Shown here: piece by piece, positions 23,396-32,320 of the stretch
Layout of the letters: each line of letters opens with the position of its first letter
Numbering within the stretch: the first letter of the stretch is position 1
Assembly (NCBI GenBank): GCA_017448245.1
Contig: JAFSLV010000028.1
Location: forward strand, 1 to 32,440
Direction: 5' to 3'
DNA from: Lachnospiraceae bacterium
Lineage (GTDB): Bacteria; Bacillota; Clostridia; Lachnospirales; Lachnospiraceae
Length of the DNA: 32,440 nucleotides
Translations under genes and position numbers: made by a program
Notes under the pieces: generated by a model
Told to the model about the DNA's origin: nothing
The model's database searches: none
What the model saw: only the letters and a program-made list of their open reading frames with translations

Positions 23396-24340
23396 TTATG
23401 CTTCCTTTTTGACGATCTCGCGGATCACATACTGCGGCGCGGCGTTCATGCTCACATAGATCCTGCCGATGTATTCGCCGATGAGTCCGAGCATCAGCAT
23501 CAGCATCCCGCCGATGAAGAGCATCACCGACATCGTCGAGGACCAGCCGACCGGCTGGTCGGGATTGACAAACAGATGCTTGATGATCGTCCAGGCTCCG
23601 TAGATAAAACCGGCAAACGCAAAGAACGCACCGGTGAGCGTGGCGATTCTGAGCGGCTTGATCGAAAACGCGGTAAAGCCGTTCATCCACAGCGCCATGA
23701 GTTTTTTGAGCGTATAGCCGCTCGTGCCCGACGTGCGCTGTCTGTGATGCACCGTGACATTGACGATGTCGGTGGTCGCGCGCAGCAAAAGACCGATGAC
23801 ATACGGATAGGCATTTTCGTAACGCACCATCTCGTCGGCGATGAATCGTTTGACGGCAAAGTAACTCGAGATATAGAGCTCCTTCGGCTTGCCGAGCATC
23901 ATGCGCGTCATCCGTTCGTTGACGGCGCTGCCGAAATTGCGAAAGCCCGTGTGCTGCTTTCTGTCATAACGCGCATAGACCGCGTCATGTCCCTTTTCGA
24001 TCTCCGCAATCAACAGATCGCATTCGTCGGCGGGCGTCTGTCCGTCATCATCGAGGCAGATCACGATATCCCCGGAGACATGCCTGAGTCCCGCCATCAG
24101 TGCCGCATGCTGTCCGAAATTTCTTGCAAAAGAGATCCCCGTGATCTTTTCGTCTTGCTCCGAAAGCCTGCGGATCACGTCAAAGGTGTCATCGGGCGAG
24201 CCGTCACACACAAGGATCACTTCATGGGTGTAACGCTTAGCAAGCGCCTCCTGCCGCATTTTGTTTCCGATCTCTTCGATCACAAGCGGCAGGGTCTGCG
24301 CGGAACGGTAACACGGAATCACAAAACTGATCTTTTGCAT
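23396..24340 (-). CDS. GtrB/DPM-like polyprenyl-phosphate glycosyltransferase
   Basis: Transfers a sugar from a nucleotide donor to a polyprenyl phosphate carrier. It has 314 residues: GT2 domain with SFVIPCYRSAQTLPLV (5-20), CDGSPDDT (45-52) and CLDDDGQTP (95-103), then two membrane helices (about 225-250 and 268-295), the layout of GtrB, ArnC and related bactoprenol transferases. The ATG at 24340 has GGAAG 9 bases upstream; a TTG ten codons earlier is less likely. It starts 22 bases after the wecE-like stop, whose TGA overlaps an AAGGAG. It may charge the carrier for the GtrII-type enzyme in the same operon. Sugar unknown. Confidence 0.9.
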   Translation of the reverse strand: MQKISFVIPCYRSAQTLPLVIEEIGNKMRQEALAKRYTHEVILVCDGSPDDTFDVIRRLSEQDEKITGISFARNFGQHAALMAGLRHVSGDIVICLDDDGQTPADECDLLIAEIEKGHDAVYARYDRKQHTGFRNFGSAVNERMTRMMLGKPKELYISSYFAVKRFIADEMVRYENAYPYVIGLLLRATTDIVNVTVHHRQRTSGTSGYTLKKLMALWMNGFTAFSIKPLRIATLTGAFFAFAGFIYGAWTIIKHLFVNPDQPVGWSSTMSVMLFIGGMLMLMLGLIGEYIGRIYVSMNAAPQYVIREIVKKEA

Positions 24341-24362
24341 CGTTGCTTTCTTCCAACTCCTT

Positions 24363-25490
24363 TCAGGCAATCAGCTCCCGCAGGGTGCGGATGACCGTCT
24401 CACGGTCTTCTCCGGACAGGCCGTAATACATCGGCAGTCTCAGCAGCCGTTCGCTTTCTCTTGTTGTATATACGTCCTCTCCCGCAAATCGCCCGTACTT
24501 TAATCCGGCCGGCGCCGAATGCAGGGGGATGTAGTGGGAGGCGGTCAGCACGCCCTTTTCCTTCATCCGCTCAAAGAGTGAGGTTCTCGTATCGAGGTCT
24601 CTGACCTTGATGTAATACATGTGCGCGTTGTGAACACATTCTTCCGGTACATGGGGCTGTTCGATCACGCCGTCAGCTGCCAGATCCGAAAGCGCCGCAT
24701 CATACGCTTCCCACGTGCGCAGGCGGTCTTCGTTGATCTCATCCGCGACGGTGAGCTGCGCCCAGAGATAGGCGGCATTGAGTTCGCTCGGGAGAAAGGA
24801 ATCGCCAAAGCTCTCCCAGGTGTATTTATCGACCTGTCCGCGCTTGTACTGCGAACGGTTGGTGCCCTTTTCGCGGATGATCTCCGCGCGCAGGATCATC
24901 GTCTCGTCGTTGATGAGGATCGCACCGCCCTCGCCCATCGAATAGTTTTTGGTTTCGTGGAAGGAATAACAGCCAAAGTCGCCGATCGTCCCCAGCGCCA
25001 TTCCCCTGTAGGTCGACATCACGCCCTGCGCCGCGTCCTCGATCACCTTAAGCCCGTGCTTTTTTGCGATCGCAAGGATCGTGTCCATCTCACACGCGAC
25101 CCCCGCATAGTGTACGACGCAGACGGCCTTTGTGTGCGGCGTGATCGCCGCCTCTATTTTTTGTTCGTCGATGTTCATCGTGTCGGGACGGATGTCGACA
25201 AAGACGGGCGTAGCTCCCGCGAGGATGACGCTGTTGGCCGTCGAGGAAAAGGTATAGGACGGCAGGATCACCTCGTCGCCTTTTTCGAAATCACAAAGAA
25301 GCATCGCCATGTCGAGCGCCGTCGACCCGGAGGTCGTCAGCAGCACCTTCTTTGCGCCAAACTTTTGCTCCATCCACTCGTTGCATTTTTTTGTAAAGAC
25401 ACCGTCGCCGCAGATCGTATGCGACGCGATGGCCTCCGCGATATACTGCTGTGCGCCCGGTCCCGCGGGCGGTACGTTAAATGGTATCAT
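24363..25490 (-). CDS. wecE: dTDP-4-amino-4,6-dideoxygalactose transaminase (WecE/RffA type)
   Basis: A PLP fold-type I aminotransferase that puts an amino group on C4 of a dTDP-4-keto-6-deoxyhexose, giving dTDP-Fuc4N. It has 375 residues. SGSTALDMA (54-62), IEDAAQG with Asp152, and the PLP-lysine Lys181 in SFHETKNYSMGEGG (176-189). The run of MIPFNVPPAGPG ... HTICGDGVFTKKCNEWM at the N-terminus and YAGVACEMDTILAIAKKHG (128-146) closely follow E. coli WecE by recollection. The start fits and the gene lies 6 bases after glmS. The dTDP-4-keto sugar dehydratase (RmlB/RffG) is not in the window. The sugar assignment is by family. Confidence 0.92.
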   Translation of the reverse strand: MIPFNVPPAGPGAQQYIAEAIASHTICGDGVFTKKCNEWMEQKFGAKKVLLTTSGSTALDMAMLLCDFEKGDEVILPSYTFSSTANSVILAGATPVFVDIRPDTMNIDEQKIEAAITPHTKAVCVVHYAGVACEMDTILAIAKKHGLKVIEDAAQGVMSTYRGMALGTIGDFGCYSFHETKNYSMGEGGAILINDETMILRAEIIREKGTNRSQYKRGQVDKYTWESFGDSFLPSELNAAYLWAQLTVADEINEDRLRTWEAYDAALSDLAADGVIEQPHVPEECVHNAHMYYIKVRDLDTRTSLFERMKEKGVLTASHYIPLHSAPAGLKYGRFAGEDVYTTRESERLLRLPMYYGLSGEDRETVIRTLRELIA

Positions 25491-25496
25491 GTCTTC

Positions 25497-27335
25497 TTAC
25501 TCCACCGTGACGGACTTGGCGAGATTTCTCGGATTGTCCACGTCGAGTCCCTTGGCGACGCTCACGTAGTATCCCATCAGCTGCAACGGGATGATCGCGA
25601 GCGATGCCGCAAAATGCGTGTCGGTCTTCGGTACGTAGACACAGAAATCGACCGTGTCCTCCGCGTCATACGAACCGTAGGCCGTCAGTCCCATCAGATA
25701 CGCGCCGCGGCTCTTCACCTCGACCAGATTGCTTACCGTTTTTTCAAAGAGATGTCTCTGGGTCAGTACACCGATGACGAGAGTGCCGTCCTCGACGAGC
25801 GAGATCGTGCCGTGCTTGAGTTCTCCCGCCGCATAGGCCTCCGAATGGATGTAACTGATCTCCTTCATCTTGAGCGAACCCTCCATCGCGATTGCGTAAT
25901 CGATGCCGCGTCCGATGAAAAAGATATCACGCGCGGAGGCATACTTGGTCGCAAACCACTGGATGCGTTCCTTATCGTCCAGGATCTTCTGGATCTGGTC
26001 GGGCAGCGCCTCGAGCGCCCCGATCATCTCCTGGTAACGCTCCGCGTTGAGTTTCTTTTGCGCACGCGCCGTCTCCATCGCGATGAGATAGCAGACGATG
26101 AGCTGTGCGGAAAAGGCCTTGGTCGTCGCAACGGAGATCTCGGGCCCCGCAAAGGTCTGCAGCACGATGTCCGCTTCCCTTGCGACACTCGAGCCGACGA
26201 CGTTGACGATGCCGATGACCGGTACGTTTTTGTCCTTCGCGAGCCGCAGCGCGGCGAGCGTATCCGCCGTTTCTCCCGACTGCGAGATCACGATCACCAT
26301 CGACCCTTCCGCGAGTTTCGGATCGCGGTAGCGGAATTCCGAGGCGAGGTCGACGTCGACCGGCGTGTTGGTCATGTCCTCGATCAGATACTTGGCGCAG
26401 CACGCCACGTGATAGGCGCTGCCGCAGCCCACGATATGAAAGCGCGTGACGACGCCGAGCTTTTTCCAGTCGAGTTTGGTCGTGCCGAATTTGATCTTGC
26501 CGTCATGCACATAGGCGGACAAGGTATCGCGCACGGCGGCCGGCTGCTCGTGGATCTCCTTGAGCATATAGTGCTCATAGCCCGCTTTTTCGGCGGCCTT
26601 TGCGTCCCACTTGATCTCGACCGTTTCCTTTTCCACCGTGTCGCGGTCGATATTGTAAAAGATGCACTCCTTTTCCGTCAGGCATGCCATCTCCATATCG
26701 CCGAGATAGACGACCTGTCTGGTATGCGCAAGAATCGCCGGCACGTCCGAAGCGACATACTGCCCGTCCTTTCCCCTGCCGACGATCAGCGGCGAGTCTT
26801 TCCTTGCGGCAAAGAGCTTGTCCGGATGATCCCGAAAGAGAATCGCAAAGGCAAAGGAACCGCGGATGCGCAGCATCGTGCGGGAGATCGCCTCGAGCGG
26901 CGTTCCCGTCTGCTTGTAATAATAATCGACGAGCTTGACGGCCGCTTCCGTATCGGTCTGTGAGCGGAAGGTGTAACCGGCCTTGGTGAGCTTTTGTTTG
27001 ATGTCGAGATAATTGTCGATGACGCCGTTATGCACGAGGACAATGGAATGATCATCCGTCGCCTGCGGATGCGCATTGGTGATCGAGGGTTCGCCGTGCG
27101 TTGCCCATCTCGTATGTCCGACGCCGACGGTGCCGGGGAGTGCCCGTCCGTTATCCGTCTTTTCCTCGAGTTCCCTCAGTCTCCCCTTGGCCTTGACGAC
27201 CTCGATCGAGAGCGTCTGCGTGGAATAGATCGCAAGCCCCGACGAGTCGTAGCCGCGGTATTCCAGTCTGGAAAGACCGTCCAGAAGAATCGGTCCCGCC
27301 TGTTCTTTTCCGATATAGCCAACGATTCCGCACAT
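25497..27335 (-). CDS. glmS: Glutamine--fructose-6-phosphate aminotransferase GlmS
   Basis: Makes glucosamine-6-phosphate from fructose-6-phosphate and glutamine, the entry to UDP-GlcNAc for wall and glycan synthesis. It has 612 residues, the normal length. The N-terminal nucleophile is Cys2 (MCGIVGYIG), followed by LEYRGYDSSG, GHTRWATHG and LVHNGVIDNY of the glutaminase domain, then two SIS domains (SQSGETADT at about 350) and the C-terminal SVTVE end typical of GlmS. The ATG at 27335 (after GGGGGA) is chosen because Cys2 must follow the initiator Met; an upstream in-frame extension has no support. The gap to the upstream gene is only 16 bases, so there is no room for the glmS ribozyme that controls many Firmicute glmS genes. 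Confidence 0.98.
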   Translation of the reverse strand: MCGIVGYIGKEQAGPILLDGLSRLEYRGYDSSGLAIYSTQTLSIEVVKAKGRLRELEEKTDNGRALPGTVGVGHTRWATHGEPSITNAHPQATDDHSIVLVHNGVIDNYLDIKQKLTKAGYTFRSQTDTEAAVKLVDYYYKQTGTPLEAISRTMLRIRGSFAFAILFRDHPDKLFAARKDSPLIVGRGKDGQYVASDVPAILAHTRQVVYLGDMEMACLTEKECIFYNIDRDTVEKETVEIKWDAKAAEKAGYEHYMLKEIHEQPAAVRDTLSAYVHDGKIKFGTTKLDWKKLGVVTRFHIVGCGSAYHVACCAKYLIEDMTNTPVDVDLASEFRYRDPKLAEGSMVIVISQSGETADTLAALRLAKDKNVPVIGIVNVVGSSVAREADIVLQTFAGPEISVATTKAFSAQLIVCYLIAMETARAQKKLNAERYQEMIGALEALPDQIQKILDDKERIQWFATKYASARDIFFIGRGIDYAIAMEGSLKMKEISYIHSEAYAAGELKHGTISLVEDGTLVIGVLTQRHLFEKTVSNLVEVKSRGAYLMGLTAYGSYDAEDTVDFCVYVPKTDTHFAASLAIIPLQLMGYYVSVAKGLDVDNPRNLAKSVTVE

Positions 27336-27351
27336 AACTCTTTTCCCCCTG

Positions 27352-28890
27352 TCACTCAGTCTGCGTATCCGCAAATTTGACGACGATGCGTCCGTCGATG
27401 ATCTGTACCGATCCGTCCGCGGGATAGACCGGCATGTCCTTCACCCGTCTCAGGTGTTCATACCTGGTCGCGTCCCCGAGCGGCGGATCAAAGCCGCACC
27501 AGAGTGCGCAAAAATCCTTCCACGTGTAATAATTGATCAGCTCTTTCGCCGAGTGCGGATACGGAAATGTCTGTATCACCGAAAACTGGTCATAGACGGG
27601 CAGCACGTCCCCGTCCTTGTCATACTCTCCGATATAGACGACCTCCATGTCCGGTGTATAGCCTTCCGTCGCCTGCACCCGTCCCGCAAGATTCTGAAAA
27701 TAGGAGGCGGCCTCCGACTGCATGTAGGCGGCCCCCAGATAACACACGTTGGCATAGCGGGCCAGCAACAGGTCGAGCGCGATCAGCACGCACAGATAGG
27801 ATGCGTAGAACAGATTGCGTGTATCCGTCAGCCGCTCGATCAGCGCCGCCACCAGGAAAAAGAACAGCACCTGCGTATGCATCATCAGCGAATGCACCTC
27901 GCTGACACCGGTGATCACAAAGATCAGATTGAAGCATAAGGGCGAGAGTGCGAGCATCACGACAAACCACACGACACGCGCACCTCCCTCTCTCTTGACG
28001 ATCTCGATCACGCGCCCCGCGCATACGATCGCGATGAGGAGTGCCGCATAGAAAAAGATCCGCATCCTTGCCGGATACATCTCATGGCTCGCCACGCCGG
28101 ACGGCTTAAAAAAGAGCACGTACGCGTCAACGATCCTTGCGAGATATCCGGGCAGCGTCGTCGCGCCAAAGGTACGCATCCCGCGGTAATCGACCATCTG
28201 CGCGTGCATGGCGGAAAGAACGGCCCTGTTGATGATCAGATACAGGACGAGCGAGGCGACGATCAGCAGCAGCATCCTGCCGACATACCACACAAAGCGC
28301 CGGTTCTGGAAATCCTCCGTGTCCGTCAGATAGAGGATGCCGAGGATCAGCACGATCGCGACCGCAAAGGTCAGATAGGCCTGGTAGATCGCGATGCCGC
28401 AGGTCACAAAGACGATGCCGCAGGCCACAAAGGGCAGATCGCTCCTGCGTTCAAAGAGATAGACGCCGGCCGTCACAAGAAGCAGCCCGAAAAAGTAATA
28501 CGGCACCGTATACTGGTATGCCATGAGTCCCGTCACCGCGGGATACACGACGAGGATGCCGCTCACCGCGATCACCAGGAGCGTATCCTTGATACGGAAG
28601 AGCGCGGAGAAAAAACAGACCGTCAGCGCAAGAAACATAAAGCCGAGCGCGGAATTAAACAGCGGCAGGCTGAAAGCGCTCTTTCCGAAAACGGTCGTGA
28701 GCTTATACAGAATCCCGAGCGCCCAGCGTCCGGATGTATAGGTCCCCCCGACGTCAAACTGGTATACCGCATCGTCCATGATCGACACCTTGTGCAGGCA
28801 GATATAGCCGTGCGCGAGGATCGCAAAAAACAGTGTCGCGAGAAGTGCGGTCTTGTATTCTTTTTTCTTGAACAACTGGATATATGCCAT
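27352..28890 (-). CDS. GtrII-family membrane glucosyltransferase-like protein
   Basis: A polytopic membrane protein of 512 residues with roughly 10-11 helices, resembling the Glucos_trans_II family of O-antigen-modifying glycosyltransferases. Near the N-terminus, on an outer-facing loop, is IMDDAVYQF with Asp39/Asp40, followed by GGTYTSGRWALGILY (about 48-62), the region of the expected catalytic acids. A C-terminal extracytoplasmic domain (about 390-510; DMEVVYIGEYDKDG, WKDFCALWCGFDPP) lacks recognised motifs. Such enzymes use polyprenyl-phosphate-linked sugars, so the GtrB-like protein downstream in the operon is the natural partner. It starts 6 bases before the pseC-like stop in operon direction (stop at 28897). 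No GtrA flippase is seen in the window. Confidence 0.8.
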   Translation of the reverse strand: MAYIQLFKKKEYKTALLATLFFAILAHGYICLHKVSIMDDAVYQFDVGGTYTSGRWALGILYKLTTVFGKSAFSLPLFNSALGFMFLALTVCFFSALFRIKDTLLVIAVSGILVVYPAVTGLMAYQYTVPYYFFGLLLVTAGVYLFERRSDLPFVACGIVFVTCGIAIYQAYLTFAVAIVLILGILYLTDTEDFQNRRFVWYVGRMLLLIVASLVLYLIINRAVLSAMHAQMVDYRGMRTFGATTLPGYLARIVDAYVLFFKPSGVASHEMYPARMRIFFYAALLIAIVCAGRVIEIVKREGGARVVWFVVMLALSPLCFNLIFVITGVSEVHSLMMHTQVLFFFLVAALIERLTDTRNLFYASYLCVLIALDLLLARYANVCYLGAAYMQSEAASYFQNLAGRVQATEGYTPDMEVVYIGEYDKDGDVLPVYDQFSVIQTFPYPHSAKELINYYTWKDFCALWCGFDPPLGDATRYEHLRRVKDMPVYPADGSVQIIDGRIVVKFADTQTE

Positions 28891-28896
28891 GTCTCT

Positions 28897-30072
28897 TTAT
28901 CTCCGGTATTTTCTGCACAGCGTTTCCACGGCTTCGATCACGTCGTCCGCGTCCCTGTCCTCCATCTTCGGGAAGAGAGGAATCGAGAGGATCGAATCAT
29001 AGACGCGCTCCGCCACGGGACACAGTCCCCGCCCGTAACCGCGCCTTTGGTATTCCGGAAAATAATATACGGGCACGTAATGGATCTGGCTGTATATCCG
29101 CATGTCACGAAGCGCATGATAAAATTCCCCGCGCGTGCAGGAAAGCGCCTGCGTATCGAGCCGGATCACATAGAGATGTCTTGCGGCATCCGACCACGGG
29201 GCGCGCTTTTGCAAAAGGATTCCCCGCATACCGGAAAAGGCGGCATCGTATTTTGCGGCGATCTCTTTTCTGCGCGCGATGAAGCGGTCGATCTTTTGCA
29301 TCTGGCTGATCAGAAGCGCCGCGTTGATGTCCGGCATCCGGTAGTTGTAGCCGAGCATCTGCTGCTCGTAATACCAGGGCTCTTCTTTTGCCTGCTCTGC
29401 GGTCATCTGTGTCATGCGCGACGCGTCATGCTCCATGCCGTGGGAGCGGAAGAGCTCCGCTCTGTATGCCCTTTCCCCGTCATCACACAGGAGGGCTCCG
29501 CCTTCGCCCGCGGTCACCGTTTTGACCGGATGAAAGGAAAAGCAGGTCAGGTCCGCATACGAACCGGTCATCCGCCCGCGGTGTTTCGATCCGATGGCGT
29601 GCGCGGCGTCCTCGATAAAGACGAGACGATGTGCGTCGCAGAGCGCGCGGATCGCATCCGCGTCGACGACCTCGCCCGCGTAGTCGACCGCAACGACCGC
29701 CCTCGTGCGCGGCGTGATCTTTTCCTCGATGCGCGCGGGATCGATGTTATACGTCTCTTCATCGATATCCGCAAAGACCGGCACGGCGCCCTCGTAGAGC
29801 GCACAGTTGGCACTCGCCATAAAGGTCAGCGGTGTCGTGATGACCTCGTCGCCCGCACCGATGCCTGCCGCACGGACCGCCGCATGGAGCGCCGCGGTTC
29901 CGCTGTTGAGCGCCACCGCATGCGCAGCCCCCGTGTAGTCGCAAAGCACACGCTCGAGCTCCGTGATCTTTGGTCCGCAGGTGACAAAATCCGAACGCAA
30001 CACACCGGCCACCGCCGCGATGTCGTCCTCGTCAATCCATTGTTTTCCGTAAGGTAAGGGTGTGTCTCTCAT
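28897..30072 (-). CDS. pseC: UDP-4-amino-4,6-dideoxy-N-acetyl-altrosamine transaminase (PseC type)
   Basis: A PLP fold-type I sugar aminotransferase of 391 residues. The N-terminal PYGKQWIDEDDIAAV (7-21), SGTAALH (57-63), FIEDAAHAIGSKHRG with Asp155, and the PLP-lysine Lys184 in SFHPVKTVTAGEGG (179-192) are typical, and PWYYEQQMLGYNYRMPDINAALL (about 232-254) is characteristic of PseC. In the pathway, PseC aminates the product of PseB on the way to pseudaminic acid (CMP-Pse), used on flagellins or in capsules. PseB, PseH, PseG and PseI are not in the window, so a perosamine-type or other 4-amino sugar role is possible. The ATG overlaps the manC-like stop as ATGA. Confidence 0.88.
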   Translation of the reverse strand: MRDTPLPYGKQWIDEDDIAAVAGVLRSDFVTCGPKITELERVLCDYTGAAHAVALNSGTAALHAAVRAAGIGAGDEVITTPLTFMASANCALYEGAVPVFADIDEETYNIDPARIEEKITPRTRAVVAVDYAGEVVDADAIRALCDAHRLVFIEDAAHAIGSKHRGRMTGSYADLTCFSFHPVKTVTAGEGGALLCDDGERAYRAELFRSHGMEHDASRMTQMTAEQAKEEPWYYEQQMLGYNYRMPDINAALLISQMQKIDRFIARRKEIAAKYDAAFSGMRGILLQKRAPWSDAARHLYVIRLDTQALSCTRGEFYHALRDMRIYSQIHYVPVYYFPEYQRRGYGRGLCPVAERVYDSILSIPLFPKMEDRDADDVIEAVETLCRKYRR

Positions 30073-31358
30073 TGCGGCAGTGTATATTTCTCCTTGTCTT
30101 CGACGCTGATCACGTCGCCCGTCTGTACCTCGATCGCCCTGATCTGCGTGTCGGCGATCAGTGTATGTCTGGTGCCGCGCGGCATCCGTACGACCGCGCC
30201 GGGCGAAACCCTGATTTCCTTATCATCGATCAGGGCTCTTCCCTGCCCCTCGATGATCGTCCATGTCTCGTCACGAAAGCTGTGACTGTGGTAATTCATT
30301 TTGTGTCCCGCGTTGAGCGTTACCTTGATCGTCATCGAGTGATCCCCGACATCGATCACCTGAAAGCTTCCCCAGGATTTTTCCGCATATCTTGCGGTAT
30401 CGTCGAGCCGGTCGACATAGGGTTTGATAAAGGACGACTGATCCTTGTCCGACACGATCACGCCGTCGGGAGAAAGCGCGATCACGACGTCCTTTAAGCC
30501 CATGCACAGTACCGGCAGATCGAGATCGTTGATCACGTGGACATTTTCGCAGCGGTCACCGATCATCACGTTGCCGACGGTCTTCTCCGGCATCGCTTCG
30601 GTCAGCGTGTTCCATGTACCGAGATCCTTCCACGCGCCGTCATAACGGATGGTCAGAATGTCCGTTTCCTTTTCCGCCACCGCATAGTCAAAGCTGATCT
30701 TTGTCAGACTGTCATAGTGCGCAAGCAGATCCTCATACGATACACGGCCCGTCAGTTCCCCGGTGCGCTCCGTCAGATACCGCATCCGGAAAGCAAAGAC
30801 GCCGCCGTTCCACAATGCGCCCTCTTTGATCAGCCGCGCGGCTTCTTTTTCCGTCGGCTTTTCGCAAAATGTCTTTCCCAGAATGTATCCGTACTTTTCG
30901 CTCGGATACGTCGGCTGTATGCCCATCACGGTCAACGCGGCGCTGCCCTCCGCCGCGGCCGCGCTCATCCTTTGCAATACTTCAAAATACGAATCGTCCA
31001 CATACGGATCGACAGGACACACAATCACCGCCTCGTCCGCGCCGACCTCTCTTTTGTCGCGCAGATACGCACAGGCAAGGGCAATCGCGGGAAAGGTGTC
31101 CCTGCGGACGGGCTCCGCGCAGATATCGGCCGCGTCCCCGATCTGGTTCTTTAAGGCGGAGACCTGCGCGCGTCCGGTCGCGATGGTGATCTTTGCCGCG
31201 GGAGACGCCTTTTGGATGCTGCGGACCATGCGCTGCAGCATCGACTCGTAGGCGCCGTCTTCGCGCTTGAAGATCTGCAAAAACTGCTTGGAGCGGATGT
31301 CATTGGACAGCGGCCACAGACGTTTGCCTGAACCGCCGGACAATAAAACCACGTTCAT
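30069..31358 (-). CDS. Mannose-1-phosphate guanylyltransferase with C-terminal cupin
   Basis: Predicted to make GDP-mannose from mannose-1-phosphate and GTP. It has 429 residues. The nucleotidyltransferase start VVLLSGGSGKRLWPLS (3-18) and KQFLQIF (24-30), PVDPYV (about 114), KYGYI (about 144) and ALWNGGVFAFR (about 180) are visible. A C-terminal cupin (about 325-425) begins SWGSFQVIDVG and carries YHSHSFRDE with metal-type histidines, as in bifunctional ManC. Typical ManC/PMI-GMP is 470-480 residues, so linkers are shortened; isomerase activity is uncertain. The ATG at 31358 is chosen for the AAGGAG six bases upstream; the GTG five codons earlier is less likely. It follows fcl and so should feed the GDP-fucose branch. 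Confidence 0.88.
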   Translation of the reverse strand: MNVVLLSGGSGKRLWPLSNDIRSKQFLQIFKREDGAYESMLQRMVRSIQKASPAAKITIATGRAQVSALKNQIGDAADICAEPVRRDTFPAIALACAYLRDKREVGADEAVIVCPVDPYVDDSYFEVLQRMSAAAAEGSAALTVMGIQPTYPSEKYGYILGKTFCEKPTEKEAARLIKEGALWNGGVFAFRMRYLTERTGELTGRVSYEDLLAHYDSLTKISFDYAVAEKETDILTIRYDGAWKDLGTWNTLTEAMPEKTVGNVMIGDRCENVHVINDLDLPVLCMGLKDVVIALSPDGVIVSDKDQSSFIKPYVDRLDDTARYAEKSWGSFQVIDVGDHSMTIKVTLNAGHKMNYHSHSFRDETWTIIEGQGRALIDDKEIRVSPGAVVRMPRGTRHTLIADTQIRAIEVQTGDVISVEDKEKYTLPQ

Positions 31359-31369
31359 CGGCTTCTCCT

Positions 31370-32320
31370 TCACGCGCGCACCTCTCCCTTTTCTTTTAAC
31401 AAAAGGAAATCCTCATAGGCGAGCCGGATTCCGTCTTCGAGCTCCGTCTTGTAGGTCCATCCGAGGGATGCGGCCTTGGACACATCGAGGAGCTTGCGCG
31501 GCGTGCCGTTGGGCTTTGTCGTATCCCAAAGAATCTTTCCCTCATAGCCGACGATACCGGCGATCATCTCCGCAAGCGCCCGGATCGTGATCTCTTTTCC
31601 GGTACCGGCGTTGACCGTTTCGTTGCCGGAATAGCGGTTCATCAAAAAGACGGCAAGCTCCGCCAGATCATCGACATAGAGAAACTCCCTCAACGGCGAA
31701 CCGTCGCCCCAGCAGGTGACGGACTCCTTCCCTTGTTCCTTTGCTTCGTGAAAACGGCGGATCAGCGCCGGCAGCACATGCGAATGCGCCGGATGATAAT
31801 TGTCATTTTTGCCGTAGAGATTGGTCGGCATCACCGAGATATAGTCGGTGCCGTACTGGCGGTTTAAGTATTCGCAATACTTGAGGCCGGAGATCTTGGC
31901 GAGCGCATAGGCTTCGTTGGTCTCTTCGAGCGCGCTTGTCAGCAGGCAGTCCTCCTTCATCGGCTGCGGTGCCAGACGCGGATAGATGCAGCTCGAACCG
32001 AGAAACTCGAGTTTTTTGACACCGTTCACAAAGGCCGCGCGGATGACATTCATCTCGATCATCATGTTCTCGTACATAAAGTCCGCCAGCTGTGCGCTGT
32101 TGGCGCCGATCCCGCCGACCCTCGCCGCCGCAAGAAATACGTAGTCCGGTTTTTCTTCCGCGAAAAATAAGTCCACCTGCGATTGCACCGTCAGATCGAG
32201 CTGCGTGTGCGTGCGTCCGGTCAGCCGTGTATAGCCTTCCTTTTCCAGCTGCCTCCATATCGCACTGCCCACCATGCCGCGGTGACCCGCGACGTAGATT
32301 TTTGCATCCTTTTCCATCAT
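31370..32320 (-). CDS. fcl: GDP-L-fucose synthase
   Basis: A short-chain dehydrogenase that epimerises and reduces GDP-4-keto-6-deoxymannose to GDP-L-fucose with NADPH. It has 316 residues, the normal length. The nucleotide-binding [11 protein letters not shown] is at 10-20, catalytic serine region LGSSCIYP (107-114), and the YxxxK pair is Tyr138/Lys142 in [24 protein letters not shown] (about 63-75) is typical of Fcl/WcaG. Gmd, which makes the substrate, is not in the window. The ATG overlaps the stop of the acyltransferase gene as ATGA; no good SD is visible, consistent with coupling. Confidence 0.95.
   Translation of the reverse strand: MMEKDAKIYVAGHRGMVGSAIWRQLEKEGYTRLTGRTHTQLDLTVQSQVDLFFAEEKPDYVFLAAARVGGIGANSAQLADFMYENMMIEMNVIRAAFVNGVKKLEFLGSSCIYPRLAPQPMKEDCLLTSALEETNEAYALAKISGLKYCEYLNRQYGTDYISVMPTNLYGKNDNYHPAHSHVLPALIRRFHEAKEQGKESVTCWGDGSPLREFLYVDDLAELAVFLMNRYSGNETVNAGTGKEITIRALAEMIAGIVGYEGKILWDTTKPNGTPRKLLDVSKAASLGWTYKTELEDGIRLAYEDFLLLKEKGEVRA

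Noticed and set aside
24621-26963. A 780-codon open frame on the plus strand across wecE and glmS
   Set aside because: It is exactly antisense to two certain genes, has an Arg/His/Asp-rich composition typical of the mirrored frame of GC-rich DNA, and has no ribosome site.
28084-30057. A 657-codon plus-strand open frame across the GtrII-like and pseC genes
   Set aside because: It is antisense to recognised genes and has shadow-like composition (rich in R, D, H and G) with no recognisable domain.
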